Origin: an uncultured Verrucomicrobiota bacterium
Lineage (GTDB): Bacteria > Verrucomicrobiota > Kiritimatiellia > CAIVKH01
Direction: 5' to 3'
Length of the DNA: 64,000 nucleotides
Assembly: GCA_937872895.1 (NCBI GenBank)
Contig: CALMUP010000028.1
Location: forward strand, 118,877-182,876
The notes below the pieces were generated by a model. It did no database searches, was not told where the DNA came from, and worked only from the letters and a program-made list of their open reading frames with translations. This document shows, one piece after another, positions 35,498-44,909 of the stretch. Within the stretch, counting starts at the first letter, position 1; every line of letters starts with the position of its first letter. Made by a program: the position numbers and the translations under genes.

Positions 35498-36244
35498 CTA
35501 ACGGGGCGAAGCAACCGAGGCGTTGGTGTTGACCAGGACCTGGATGCGGTCGGAAGCATCAATCTCGATCCGCGCGCGGGCGATGTCGAACCCGAGAACA
35601 TGGCCACCGGTCATGCCGTCGGCGCTGATAAAATGGAAGTGGTAGCCGGCAGGGTGCAAGGCATCAAACGGTGGCGGCATGAAGTAGCCGACCATCCGTC
35701 CGGTCGCATTGGTCAGCACCCGGTCTCGGCTGTCGGAGGCCAGCGCCTCCTTGAGCGGTCGCCACGGCGACGGCTGTACCGGCACCGAACGCAGGTGCAG
35801 GCGGCTGAACTGGCCGTTGACGGTGATGGCCTGCGGCAACCGTTCGTTCTTGCGGCGCAAGGCCATCGCCCGCTCAAAAAGCCCTTGATCCATGCGCTCC
35901 ACATCAAACATCCGGTCAGGCGCGAACCAGGTGACCACGGCGAACGGGGTGGACGCGTCTGGAAGGGCCGGTGCGAGGTGCAGGTCCACGTCGGCGCGGT
36001 AGACCACGCCGGACCACACGACCATCTCGCCATCGAGTCCGTCAAACGTGCCCAGCCCGAAATCGCCGTACCGCAGGACATTGGAGACGGCGATGAACCC
36101 GCCGTACCCCCCGGCGGCCAGATCGGTGATTGTTCCCGCATGGGTGATGGTATCCGCGAATTCGGTCGAGGCCTGCCACCGGGCCGACTGGCAACCGGCG
36201 GCGAGCAGGCATCCCGTCATGATCAGGAATAACGCATGTTTCAT
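35498..36244 (-). CDS. budA: Alpha-acetolactate decarboxylase, lipoprotein form
   Basis: Converts acetolactate to acetoin. The 248-residue protein has the BudA order: G-G-Y-G-G-F, Y-G-D-F-G-L-G-T-F-D-G-L-D-G-E-M-V-V near 60-75, R-M-V-G-Y-F-M-P near 180, and the metal His cluster G-Y-H-F-H-F-I-S-A-D-G-M-T-G-G-H-V-L near 200-218. The N-terminus is a lipoprotein signal with L-L-A-A-G-C (Cys18), so the enzyme would be membrane-anchored outside the cytoplasm, unlike most BudA. No acetolactate synthase gene is beside it. Confidence 0.85.
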   Translation of the reverse strand: MKHALFLIMTGCLLAAGCQSARWQASTEFADTITHAGTITDLAAGGYGGFIAVSNVLRYGDFGLGTFDGLDGEMVVWSGVVYRADVDLHLAPALPDASTPFAVVTWFAPDRMFDVERMDQGLFERAMALRRKNERLPQAITVNGQFSRLHLRSVPVQPSPWRPLKEALASDSRDRVLTNATGRMVGYFMPPPFDALHPAGYHFHFISADGMTGGHVLGFDIARARIEIDASDRIQVLVNTNASVASPR

Positions 36245-36296
36245 GGCAAAAACCTACCAGAGCAACCGACCGAGCACAGCATTTTTCCATGGCGGA

Positions 36297-37256
36297 TCAG
36301 GCGTCGGATGCCGCTTGCTCAATCACCATGCGACCGCCCCGGATCGGCTCCGGATGGGAATCGAGCACGAGGGACAGGTCGGGCAGGAGATCGAGCACCC
36401 GACCGCGATGCAAAGGGGGCGTAGAGCCGGGATCGACGATGTGCTCGGGCCAGATCGCCACCGTCGCGCCGATGAATCCCGCACCGGATCGGTAAGCGGC
36501 AAAGAGCCTCTCCGCATCGCCGGCGCGGATCGCTTCCACCACCGCATCAAGCTGAATGCTCAGCACACGCAGGATCCGGGGAAGCACGCCGACACATGAC
36601 GGATCGGCTCCGGCCAGACAAACCGGTCGCGGCTGACCCGGCAGGACCGGGAGATCTGGAGCCGCGTCGATGTTCATGCCGATCCCGAACAGGGCATGGT
36701 GCACACGAGCGCCGTCGCGCTGCAGGCCGGTGAGAACGCCAGCGACCTTGCCCCCACCGATCAGGACATCGTTCACCCACTTGATCCGGGGCTGTAGCCG
36801 TGGATGGGCGACCTCACGAATCGCTTCGGCAGCGGCGACGGCAGGAGCCATGGTAAGGGCGGCGGCAAACCGGGTCGCATCGACATCGATGCGGTACCGC
36901 GCGGTCAGGTGCAGGTTTCCCCGCAAGGCCGTCCACGGGCGCTCGCGTTGACCGCGAAACCGCGTTCCGGTGAGTGCAATCGCGACAACCGGTTCATCGG
37001 GAAAACCCGGTTGTCGGGCACGTTCCATCACGGCATCAAACTGGGAACGCGGCGCTTCATCAATGATCACCAGATACCTTTCCGCGTCGTCGCGCCAACC
37101 GGGACACGACGAACACCAGGTCGGACGATCGGGATTCAGGGTTTGCGCCATGATTCGTACCGCGCCGGATGACCCGGCATCAACCAGGCGCCAATCCGGA
37201 GGTAATCCGAGGATCCGTTCGGCGGAAAGCGGCTGGTCCGTGAGCACCTGCATCAT
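36297..37256 (-). CDS. Biotin--[acetyl-CoA-carboxylase] ligase (BirA/BPL family)
   Basis: Attaches biotin to carrier proteins. The 319-residue protein has the ligase core R-F-R-G-Q-R-E-R-P-W with L-R-G-N-L-H, then I-K-W-V-N-D-V-L-I-G-G-G-K-V-A-G-V-L and G-I-G-M-N-I-D. The usual BirA Arg/Gly loop is G-R-G-R-x-G-R-x-W; here it is R-F-R-G-Q-R-E-R, somewhat divergent. An N-terminal extension of about 110 residues has no clear HTH. The ATG at 37256 overlaps the upstream stop (ATGA). Confidence 0.78.
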   Translation of the reverse strand: MMQVLTDQPLSAERILGLPPDWRLVDAGSSGAVRIMAQTLNPDRPTWCSSCPGWRDDAERYLVIIDEAPRSQFDAVMERARQPGFPDEPVVAIALTGTRFRGQRERPWTALRGNLHLTARYRIDVDATRFAAALTMAPAVAAAEAIREVAHPRLQPRIKWVNDVLIGGGKVAGVLTGLQRDGARVHHALFGIGMNIDAAPDLPVLPGQPRPVCLAGADPSCVGVLPRILRVLSIQLDAVVEAIRAGDAERLFAAYRSGAGFIGATVAIWPEHIVDPGSTPPLHRGRVLDLLPDLSLVLDSHPEPIRGGRMVIEQAASDA

Positions 37257-38716
37257 GGCGTACGCGAAAGGATCGGACAGTAAAGCCCCTTCAACGAACG
37301 ATCCCACCAGCGGTAATCGGCCTTGTACTGGTCGGGCGTGGAAAAGGTGTACTCGTACAGGACGGCCCGGATGAAGCTCGGTGGCTCGCCGGGAAACGGA
37401 TTATGCTCGAGCAGGGCGAGGACATCCGGCTGACCTTCGAGCAGGCGCACCAGCAGGTTCATGAACCAGGGATTGCCCTGATAGGACCCCAGTGCGGCAA
37501 ACCACATCTGCCAATCCAACCGGGGCATGTGTGGCGCGACGATGACCGGCGTCCGGTAGATATCACCGGGCTTCCACGGGAATTCATACGCCTGCCATGA
37601 TTTCCCGTCACGACTTCCTTCGATCACAATTTCCGGACGGGTCTTGGTCATGGCAGCAAAAAGTCCGTACTGATTGACGGACCGGAAAGGGGCCACCACC
37701 CGGACCAATTCCGCCAGCGGTGCGGGCGGTTGAACCCCACGCTTGAACAGCGGGATAAACGTCACCACGGAAACCAGAAAGACCGCGAAGGCCAGCGGCC
37801 AGCGAATCATCCCCACGAGAACCCGGCTGCGGAGCGATGGCATCTCCGGTTCCGCCTCAAGCCGGCGAAACGGCCATAACCGGTCATCCAGAAGGAGTAG
37901 ACCGAGGACGAAACTCAAGCCATTGAAATATCCGTAATTACCGGTAAGGGCGATACCGATCTGGAGCAGGGTGAAAGACAAGAACGCAACCAGCCGCGGC
38001 CAACGTCCGGCAAAGATCAACCACGGCACCGCCAGCTCGATGACAAACATGATCGCCGTACCGCTCTTGAGTAACCACCCCGGAGCATGGTGGGCAAACC
38101 ACGCCGTCCAGATTGGCAGCGGTTGCGTCCAGAAGTGATATTGCAACGCGGAAAGGTCACGCCATGAAGGATCTCCGCTCGCCCACTTGACGTAGCCCGA
38201 GGCGAACATCAAGCGGAACAGCAACCAATGCAGCAGGAAGACAACAAACCGGTTCGGCACCGGAGGGTCGGTCACGCGCACCCGGACCACCATCGGGGCA
38301 AGCAGGATGGCCAGGAAGCCGGATTCCAGCAGCAGGTTGTCCCATTGGAACCCGAGGAAAACCTGACCGCCGGTGGTGATCGAGAGATACGCCAACCAGG
38401 CGATCAGCGCGGACAGAAACGGCACGATGCCCAGCACCATGAATCCCGCCGCGATCATCCCGATCCAGCAGACCATCGCCAACGCACGGTCGCTGCTGCC
38501 CAACCACAACAGGGACGGAAGTTGCCACACGGCGCGCTCGCCGAGTTGCCCGTGTACCGCATCCAGGAAACGGGTAACCGGAAGAATACCGTTCTCCCCG
38601 ATCAAGCCTGGCAGTTGCGGCAACAACGAGTACAGGGCGATAAGGTAAACGAGCCCGAGGGCGCGCGGAAAAAGATCGGCGGCATAGCGGTAGGTTGTCC
38701 GTGGTCGACCCGTCAT
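37253..38716 (-). CDS. Lipase maturation factor family protein
   Basis: A 487-residue membrane protein with about eight hydrophobic segments followed by a soluble C-terminal domain. Motifs typical of the LMF family include F-L-G-F-Q-W-D-N-L-L-L-E-S-G-F near 125, F-R-L-M-F-A-S-G-Y-V-K-W near 170, N-Y-G-Y-F-N near 260, and Q-Y-G-L-F-A-A-M-T-K-T-R-P-E near 350. LMF1 aids lipase folding in the vertebrate ER; the bacterial role is unknown. Coupled to the biotin ligase by a four-base overlap. Confidence 0.88.
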   Translation of the reverse strand: MTGRPRTTYRYAADLFPRALGLVYLIALYSLLPQLPGLIGENGILPVTRFLDAVHGQLGERAVWQLPSLLWLGSSDRALAMVCWIGMIAAGFMVLGIVPFLSALIAWLAYLSITTGGQVFLGFQWDNLLLESGFLAILLAPMVVRVRVTDPPVPNRFVVFLLHWLLFRLMFASGYVKWASGDPSWRDLSALQYHFWTQPLPIWTAWFAHHAPGWLLKSGTAIMFVIELAVPWLIFAGRWPRLVAFLSFTLLQIGIALTGNYGYFNGLSFVLGLLLLDDRLWPFRRLEAEPEMPSLRSRVLVGMIRWPLAFAVFLVSVVTFIPLFKRGVQPPAPLAELVRVVAPFRSVNQYGLFAAMTKTRPEIVIEGSRDGKSWQAYEFPWKPGDIYRTPVIVAPHMPRLDWQMWFAALGSYQGNPWFMNLLVRLLEGQPDVLALLEHNPFPGEPPSFIRAVLYEYTFSTPDQYKADYRWWDRSLKGLYCPILSRTP

Positions 38717-38766
38717 GGATCAACCCTAGCGGAAAAGCGAAATCACCTCAAGCGCAGTGAAGCGCT

Positions 38767-39819
38767 TCACGCCTCGGGGAGGTGCGAGCCGGATTCAAGA
38801 GCCTTGATGCGGGATTCGAGCGCGGCGATTTTCTTCTTCAGCTCGGGCAGCCGGTTCACGTTGGCCTGGTTTTGTGCGAATTCCTTTTGGGCAATCGCGG
38901 GGAATCCAAGGGTGAAGGAATGCGGGGCGAGATCCTTGGTCACGCCGCTCTGCGCGCCGATCACCGCGTGGTGGCCGATGGTGATATGGCCGGCCACGCC
39001 GGCCTGGCCAGCGAGGATGGCATGGTGGCCGATGGTTGCACTGCCGGCGATGCCGACCTGGGAGACGAGCACTGCGTGATCACCGATGATTACGTTATGG
39101 GCGACCTGTACGAGGTTGTCGATTTTCACGCCGTGGCCGATGGTGGTCTTGCCGAAGCGGGCCCGGTCGATCGCGCTGTTCGCCCCGATCTCGACATCGT
39201 CGCCGATCTCCACCGTGCCGATCTGGGGGATCTTGGTGCGGACACCCTTGGCGTCCGCCTGGTAGCCGAAACCATCGCTCCCGATCACCGCGCCGTTGTG
39301 GGCGATGAACCGGTCGCCGATCCGCACATGTTCACGGAGACTGGAAAGCGGGTACAGCAACGAGTCGGCACCAAGCACCGCATGCGCGCCAACCACGTTG
39401 TGCCCAACCAGCACGGAACGGTCCCCGATGGAGGCGCCCTCGCCAATCACGCAATACGGGCCGATATGTACGTCGTGTCCGATACACGCGCCGGCGGCAA
39501 TGACTGCGGTAGGATGGATCCCGGGAGGATAAGCCACCGGTGGCGGGGCAAACAACTGCGCCACGGTCGTGAAGACATCCTCCGGCTTGTCAACCTTGAT
39601 CACCGGGATGACCAGCGGCTTCACCCAGTCACGCCCGACCACCAGCGCCGAGGCGCGGGTGGTATCCGCATCGCCGGAATAACGCGACTGGGAAATATAG
39701 GCGATTTCGCCGGGGCCGGCATACCGGATGCCGCCAACACCCTGGATGGCCACGGAGGCATCCCCTACCAGCTCGCCACCGACCCGTGCGGCGATTTCCC
39801 CAGCCGTCATCGAAGCCAT
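38767..39819 (-). CDS. lpxD: UDP-3-O-acylglucosamine N-acyltransferase (LpxD)
   Basis: Third step of lipid A synthesis, N-acylating UDP-3-O-acyl-GlcN. The 350-residue protein has an N-terminal uridine-binding domain and a hexapeptide beta-helix from about 100 to 315, with I-G-S-D-G-F-G-Y, E-I-G-A-N-S-A-I-D-R-A and the catalytic-His region Q-V-A-H-N-V. The C-terminal helix has the E-L-K-K-K-I-A-A-L-E pattern of LpxD. Last gene of the prs-to-lpxD cluster, seven bases after skp. Confidence 0.95.
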   Translation of the reverse strand: MASMTAGEIAARVGGELVGDASVAIQGVGGIRYAGPGEIAYISQSRYSGDADTTRASALVVGRDWVKPLVIPVIKVDKPEDVFTTVAQLFAPPPVAYPPGIHPTAVIAAGACIGHDVHIGPYCVIGEGASIGDRSVLVGHNVVGAHAVLGADSLLYPLSSLREHVRIGDRFIAHNGAVIGSDGFGYQADAKGVRTKIPQIGTVEIGDDVEIGANSAIDRARFGKTTIGHGVKIDNLVQVAHNVIIGDHAVLVSQVGIAGSATIGHHAILAGQAGVAGHITIGHHAVIGAQSGVTKDLAPHSFTLGFPAIAQKEFAQNQANVNRLPELKKKIAALESRIKALESGSHLPEA

Positions 39820-39826
39820 GTGCGCC

Positions 39827-40414
39827 CTATTCCTTGCGGTTTACAAGGGCAATGAGTTCCGCCGTGATATCGAGGTTGGGATTATAGTACACCACGGTCG
39901 GAACCCCATTGAGACTCTCGCCGGAGATGTCGATGATGGCAGTATAGTTGCGGGTCAGGGCGTACGTCCGGATCATCCCGTTGATTTCCTCAACCAGCCG
40001 CTTGCGCGCACGGCGGGACTGTTCATCGATCTTGCGCTGGGCGGACTCCTCGAGGCGACGGATCTTGCCTTCCATATCGCGCACCTCGATCAGCTTATCC
40101 TCGGCTTCAGCACGCTTCAAGTTCCGCGCATCCTCGCTCAATGCTGTATTCTGAGCCTGCCCGCGCAGGGCCTTGTATTCAGCCTCGATCTTTTCAAACT
40201 GCTTCACCAGGGCGGCGCGCTCGGCCTTGATTTCATCCGCCTGCTCCTTGAGCTGGGCCTCCGCGGTCTTGGTCTTGTGGTAGTTGGTGAACACCGAATC
40301 AAGGTCCACAAACACGATGGATGGTGTCGCTGCCTCCTGGGCGTACGTGGGGTTTGCGGACGCGGCGAAACCGATGGCCAGGGCGGCCATGACGAACAGA
40401 CGACTGACTTTCAT
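39827..40414 (-). CDS. skp: OmpH/Skp family periplasmic chaperone
   Basis: A 195-residue periplasmic protein with signal peptide (cleaved near T-Y-A-Q, residue 25). V-F-V-D-L-D-S-V-F-T starts the core, followed by a long charged coiled coil (about 50-140), the tentacle of Skp. It holds unfolded outer-membrane proteins for BamA, the next gene upstream. The bamA-skp-lpxD order is common in Gram-negatives. Confidence 0.9.
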   Translation of the reverse strand: MKVSRLFVMAALAIGFAASANPTYAQEAATPSIVFVDLDSVFTNYHKTKTAEAQLKEQADEIKAERAALVKQFEKIEAEYKALRGQAQNTALSEDARNLKRAEAEDKLIEVRDMEGKIRRLEESAQRKIDEQSRRARKRLVEEINGMIRTYALTRNYTAIIDISGESLNGVPTVVYYNPNLDITAELIALVNRKE

Positions 40415-40438
40415 GCGAACTCCTTCTGGGATGGTTGA

Positions 40439-42757
40439 TTAAAACGAATAGCCAATGGAAAACTGGAAGCGGCCCGAGTTGCGGTCATTGAACTCATCGG
40501 TCTCAAGCGGCCAGGCATAGTCGAATCGCAACGGGAATCCCGGAATGTCAAAACGGATGCCCAATCCGACGTCGGAGTTGTATTCGCTCCATTGAATGTC
40601 ATAGGCATCCTCGTACACCATACCGATGTCATAGAAACCGGCTACACGCACCAGCCGGGCTAGCGGGATTGTGTATTCGGCCATGGCAAACCAGGCGGAT
40701 TGACCGCCCAACGGCTCGCCGCTTTCATCCTTCGGCCCCACATCACGGAACTTGAATCCGCGCAAGGTCCGCGCACCGCCGAGGAATAGACGATCAAAGA
40801 TCGGTACGCGTTCAGAATCTCCATAATAGTCCACGGTGGCAATCCAAGCCCGGATGTTGAACACATGGTCGAACCAGACGGGCCAGAATGTCGACTGCTG
40901 GGCTTCCAGGCGGTAAATATCCGTATCACCCATCAACGGACCACCGGCCACCATGCCGGAAACGCTGGCTCGCGTGCCGCGGGTCGGAATAAAGGCATTG
41001 TCGCGAGAGTCGAACACCACTTCGGTCGTGAACGAACTCTTGATCCGGTCGCCTTCCTCGTCCTTGATGCGCTGAGAAGCATCCTCATCCACATCGTACA
41101 CGCTGATTTCCTCGAGACCGTAAATGAAATTGATGCGGGTGAACCGGGTGAGCGGCTTGCCCAGGGTGAGGTTCATTCCGGTGTTACGCTGTTCGTACTC
41201 GTCGGAGAAATAGCGCGAATCGCGACGGAACAGGGTGATGCCAAGTGAAAGACGACGGTCAAGGAACCACGGCTCGATCAAGCTGAGTTCAATATCGTTG
41301 CGCTTCGTGCCCACGGTTCCCCGTAACCGGAGTTTCTGACCAGCCCCCACCGGGGGCCAATTGAACAGGTCGAAGTTCCCCTGCGACAACTCCACGAAAC
41401 CGATCAGGTTGTCCACGCTGGAGAACCCGGCGCCAACCAGGAACTGGCCGGTCTTCTGCTCCTCGAGATCAAAGACCACATCATACCGATCCGGCTTTTC
41501 CGTCGGTTCCTGCATGGCCACGACGGATGAAAAGAACCCGAGGTTGCGCAGGCGGCGCTCGCTGTTGCGCATCTTTACCTCGTTCAGCTCTTCGCCAGGG
41601 AAAATGGTGATCTCGCGGCGCAACACCTTGTCCCTGGTGACCGAGTTCCCGCGGAACCCGATATTCCGGATGTAGGCAAGGTGGCCTTCACGCACCCGGT
41701 AGCGTGTCTTCACCACCGGGTCGCCATCAGCCGGGGCGGAGGGATCGGGGTCGAGTTGATAGGAAACAGAGGTTTCGATGTAACCCCGACTTCCGAAATA
41801 ATCACGAATGCGTTGACTGGAAGACTGCAGGGCCGATGCCGATGCGACATCGCCAGGGCGGTTGGTGACCACGGCCCGGATGGCCGACTCCTCGAACAGG
41901 GTCACCCCTTCGATGGTGAAATCACTCAGGCGGTACAGCGGACCTTCGACCACCGGAATGCGGATATCGATCTTGTCTTTTCCAACCTCGGTGATGACGG
42001 GTTGACCGATCTGGGCATCAAGGTAGCCATGATCCAGGTAAACCCGGCGCAAGGTCGGTAGATCGGCCGCCAAATCATCAGGATTGTAGGTACCCGACCC
42101 GGTCAACCAGGAGAACAGGTGCCGCTTCCGCTGCTTCATCGGCTTGCGCAGCACGGACGAATCCACATGGGTGTTACCCTCGAAGGTAATCGATTTGACC
42201 TTTGCGCGGTCTCCCTCCTTCACCTCGACGTTGACGTCGGCGGTCCGGCTTTCCGGATCAACGGAAATCGTCCAGCTCAACTCGGAGAAGGGAAAATACT
42301 TCTTGCGGTAATGCTCCTTCACCGCCAAGGCGCGGGTGGCCATGATCGCGTCATCAACCGGATCCCCCACGCCAAGATCCAGCAATTCGCGGACCTTGCG
42401 GTTGGAAATGTAATCTGCGCCGTCGACGACCAAACGCCGGATCCGCGGCTTCAATTCCACGGTGTATATGACATCAACCCCGTCGGGAACCCGCTCGATA
42501 TCGGCGGCTACGAAGGAAAAACGTCCGGACTTCTCCAGCGCCCGGATGTCACGGGAGAGACCGTCGCGGGTGACATTGTCACCCTCCTTCATCCCGATGA
42601 AAGCCCGAACCGTGCTCGCATCCAGGGTCGTGCGATCGCGCGACTGGATCCGGATCTCGCGGATGGGCTGGGCGGAGGCGGAAAGCGTCGCACACAGCGC
42701 TAGCAACACCACGATGACCCGGACGGCCAGGACGCCCCGCCGGCATGTCTTAATCAT
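40439..42757 (-). CDS. bamA: Outer-membrane protein assembly factor BamA
   Basis: Core subunit of the beta-barrel assembly machine. The 772-residue protein has a signal peptide (to A-S-A-Q, about residue 32), five POTRA domains (about 33-430), and a C-terminal barrel ending in F-Q-F-S-I-G-Y-S-F with terminal Phe. The lid-lock motif V-R-G-F is seen as L-R-G-F-K-F-R-D-V-G-P. The ATG at 42757 has GAGGG nine bases upstream and overlaps the dnaB end by eight bases; ATG 42766 is an alternative. Confidence 0.95.
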   Translation of the reverse strand: MIKTCRRGVLAVRVIVVLLALCATLSASAQPIREIRIQSRDRTTLDASTVRAFIGMKEGDNVTRDGLSRDIRALEKSGRFSFVAADIERVPDGVDVIYTVELKPRIRRLVVDGADYISNRKVRELLDLGVGDPVDDAIMATRALAVKEHYRKKYFPFSELSWTISVDPESRTADVNVEVKEGDRAKVKSITFEGNTHVDSSVLRKPMKQRKRHLFSWLTGSGTYNPDDLAADLPTLRRVYLDHGYLDAQIGQPVITEVGKDKIDIRIPVVEGPLYRLSDFTIEGVTLFEESAIRAVVTNRPGDVASASALQSSSQRIRDYFGSRGYIETSVSYQLDPDPSAPADGDPVVKTRYRVREGHLAYIRNIGFRGNSVTRDKVLRREITIFPGEELNEVKMRNSERRLRNLGFFSSVVAMQEPTEKPDRYDVVFDLEEQKTGQFLVGAGFSSVDNLIGFVELSQGNFDLFNWPPVGAGQKLRLRGTVGTKRNDIELSLIEPWFLDRRLSLGITLFRRDSRYFSDEYEQRNTGMNLTLGKPLTRFTRINFIYGLEEISVYDVDEDASQRIKDEEGDRIKSSFTTEVVFDSRDNAFIPTRGTRASVSGMVAGGPLMGDTDIYRLEAQQSTFWPVWFDHVFNIRAWIATVDYYGDSERVPIFDRLFLGGARTLRGFKFRDVGPKDESGEPLGGQSAWFAMAEYTIPLARLVRVAGFYDIGMVYEDAYDIQWSEYNSDVGLGIRFDIPGFPLRFDYAWPLETDEFNDRNSGRFQFSIGYSF

Positions 42758-44150
42758 GGGACTCATCCCTCGAGGAAGCGGCACGGTTCTCGAATCGGGT
42801 AATATCATCAACGAAGGTTAGCTTGATTTCTCCGGTAGGTCCATTGCGCTGTTTGGCGATGTCAAGGATGGCGAGAGAGGGATCCTCGCGGTTATCCTCG
42901 TCGGCATACCGGTTGGGGCGGCGGAGCAGGCCCACCACGTCGGCATCCTGCTCGATCGACCCCGAGTCACGCAGGTCGGACAACTTCGGCTTGCCATCCC
43001 GGTTTTCCGGCGCACGGCTGAGCTGACTGAGCACAACGACCGGCACGCTCAACTCCTTGGCCATACCCTTCAGCGCATTTGAAATACCGGCCACTTCACG
43101 CTGCCGACCTTCACGCGCGAATTTGCTGTAGTTCATCATCTGGAGGTAGTCGATGACGATGAGCTGGATGTCTTCATTCTTCTTCAGGCGACGGGCGCGG
43201 GCACGCAACTCGATTGGCTCCAGCCCGGGCGTGTCATCCACAAAGATCCGCGCCGCGCTGAGTTCGTCGGCGGCACGAACCAGGTGATCGTGCTTCTCGC
43301 GGCTGACATACCCTTCCGACAGGTTCTTCATCGAGATGCGGGCACGCGAGCACAGCATGCGCTTGACCAGCGACTCGGTGGACATTTCCAGGCTGAACAC
43401 CGCGACCGGGAGTTTTACCCGAAGCGCGTTGTTGCCCGTGGCGACGTGCTCCACGATGTTCATGGCCAGCGAGGTCTTGCCCATCGACGGCCGGGCTGCG
43501 ATGATGAACATGTCGCCCGGCTGCAGGCCCGAGGTCGCCTTGTCAAGGTCGGTAAACCCGGTCGGCACGCCGGTAATCTCCCGCTTCTCCTGGATGGCCT
43601 GGTCGATCTTCCGCATGCTCTCCTTGATCAGGAGATTCCATGGCGGGATCTTCTGCGGGCGATCGTTGGCGATGTCGTAGAACGTCTGCTCAACCTGATC
43701 AAGCAGGAAATCCGCGTCCTTTTCTTGCCGGTAGCACTCGTCAATCGCTTCGCGCGACTTGTCAATCACCGTCCGCAACAGGTACTTATCACGAACAATA
43801 TCGATGTAGTACTCGACGTGGGCTGCGGTCGGAGTGGAGTCGATGATCGACTGGAGGGCAGGAATACCTCCGACCTTGTCGAGCAATTGCAAGGCCCCGA
43901 GCCGGTCCACCAACGTGATCAGGTCGATGGGCTTATTCTGCTCGCGCAAGCCCAGCATCTGCTCGAAGAGGACACGGTGCTGGGGGTTGTAGAACGAGGC
44001 GGGGGAAATCTGGCGTTCGATGGCGAGATCAATGACCCGCTCCGCTTCCACCAGAATGGACCCGAGTATCCCGCATTCCGCCTCCTCGCTATGAGGCGGT
44101 ATGCGGTCCGTGCGCAGGACGGTGCCGGACGACTCGGCCCTCTCGGCCAT
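42750..44150 (-). CDS. dnaB: Replicative DNA helicase (DnaB)
   Basis: Hexameric 5'-3' helicase at the replication fork. The 466-residue protein has the N-terminal primase-binding domain with P-P-H-S-E-E-A-E-C-G-I-L-G, Walker A A-R-P-S-M-G-K-T-S near 210, Walker B I-V-I-D-Y-L-Q-M-M, and S-Q-L-S-R-A-P-E-N-R-D-G-K-P-K-L-S-D-L-R-D-S-G-S-I-E-Q-D-A-D. No intein is present. It follows rplI by seven bases, the usual neighbourhood. Confidence 0.97.
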   Translation of the reverse strand: MAERAESSGTVLRTDRIPPHSEEAECGILGSILVEAERVIDLAIERQISPASFYNPQHRVLFEQMLGLREQNKPIDLITLVDRLGALQLLDKVGGIPALQSIIDSTPTAAHVEYYIDIVRDKYLLRTVIDKSREAIDECYRQEKDADFLLDQVEQTFYDIANDRPQKIPPWNLLIKESMRKIDQAIQEKREITGVPTGFTDLDKATSGLQPGDMFIIAARPSMGKTSLAMNIVEHVATGNNALRVKLPVAVFSLEMSTESLVKRMLCSRARISMKNLSEGYVSREKHDHLVRAADELSAARIFVDDTPGLEPIELRARARRLKKNEDIQLIVIDYLQMMNYSKFAREGRQREVAGISNALKGMAKELSVPVVVLSQLSRAPENRDGKPKLSDLRDSGSIEQDADVVGLLRRPNRYADEDNREDPSLAILDIAKQRNGPTGEIKLTFVDDITRFENRAASSRDESHD

Positions 44151-44157
44151 GGCGGTT

Positions 44158-44607
44158 TTACTCCGCTACGACGTTGATCTTCAGCGAGGTATGGACTTCC
44201 GAGGTGAGCTTGATCGCGACGCTGTATGTTCCCAATTCCTTGATGGGATTCTCCAGCACGACCTGGTGCTTCTCGAGGTTGATCTTGGCATCCTTCAACG
44301 CCTGCAGCACATGCTGTGCAGTCACCGAACCGAAGATCTTGCCTTCGTTGCCGGCCTTGGCCTTGATAGACAATTCGGTCTCGTTCAACTTCGCGGCCAG
44401 GGCTTCCGCTTCTTCGCGGATGCGGATCCGGCGGGCATCGTACTCGGCGCGCTTTTTCTCGAGCTGCCGGAGCGTTGCGGCAGTTACGGCGGTGGCCAGC
44501 TTGCGCGGCAACAGGTAGTTGCGGGCATAGCCATCCGAAACCTTGACCTTCTTGCCCTGTTCACCGAGACCGGGAACATCGTTAATCAGGATAACTTCTT
44601 GCGACAT
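44158..44607 (-). CDS. rplI: 50S ribosomal protein bL9
   Basis: 149 residues, the normal length. N-terminal domain V-I-L-I-N-D-V-P-G-L-G-E-Q-G-K-K-V-K-V-S-D-G-Y-A-R-N-Y-L-L-P, long connecting helix (about 40-75) and C-terminal domain with F-G-S-V-T. Binds 23S rRNA near L1. Part of the rpsF-ssb-rpsR-rplI-dnaB block. Confidence 0.97.
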   Translation of the reverse strand: MSQEVILINDVPGLGEQGKKVKVSDGYARNYLLPRKLATAVTAATLRQLEKKRAEYDARRIRIREEAEALAAKLNETELSIKAKAGNEGKIFGSVTAQHVLQALKDAKINLEKHQVVLENPIKELGTYSVAIKLTSEVHTSLKINVVAE

Positions 44608-44634
44608 GGTATTTCTCCGTTATGAGGCCGGCGG

Positions 44635-44889
44635 TTAGGGCAACAGACCCATGACCCGGGCGCGGCGGATGGCGCGCTTGATCTGGCGCTGCTGCTTGGC
44701 GCTCGTGCCGGTAATGCGCTGGGGGGTGATCTTGCCGCGCTCGGTCATGAACTTCTTGAGGAGTTCGCTGTCCTTGTAGTCAATGGCGGTGACGCCTTCG
44801 AGGTACTTCACGCCACGCTTCAGCATCGGCGCCAAATCATTTTCCTCGCGACGGGGACGTTTCTCACGGTTGTTGTTACGTATTGCCAT
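44635..44889 (-). CDS. rpsR: 30S ribosomal protein bS18
   Basis: 84 residues. Diagnostic motifs are [23 protein letters not shown] and [12 protein letters not shown]. Forms a heterodimer with bS6 (rpsF, two genes upstream) on the 30S platform. No zinc Cys are present, so this is the Cys-free type. Confidence 0.97.
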   Translation of the reverse strand: MAIRNNNREKRPRREENDLAPMLKRGVKYLEGVTAIDYKDSELLKKFMTERGKITPQRITGTSAKQQRQIKRAIRRARVMGLLP

Positions 44890-44909
44890 AGGATTGCCTC
44901 ATTTCATCA

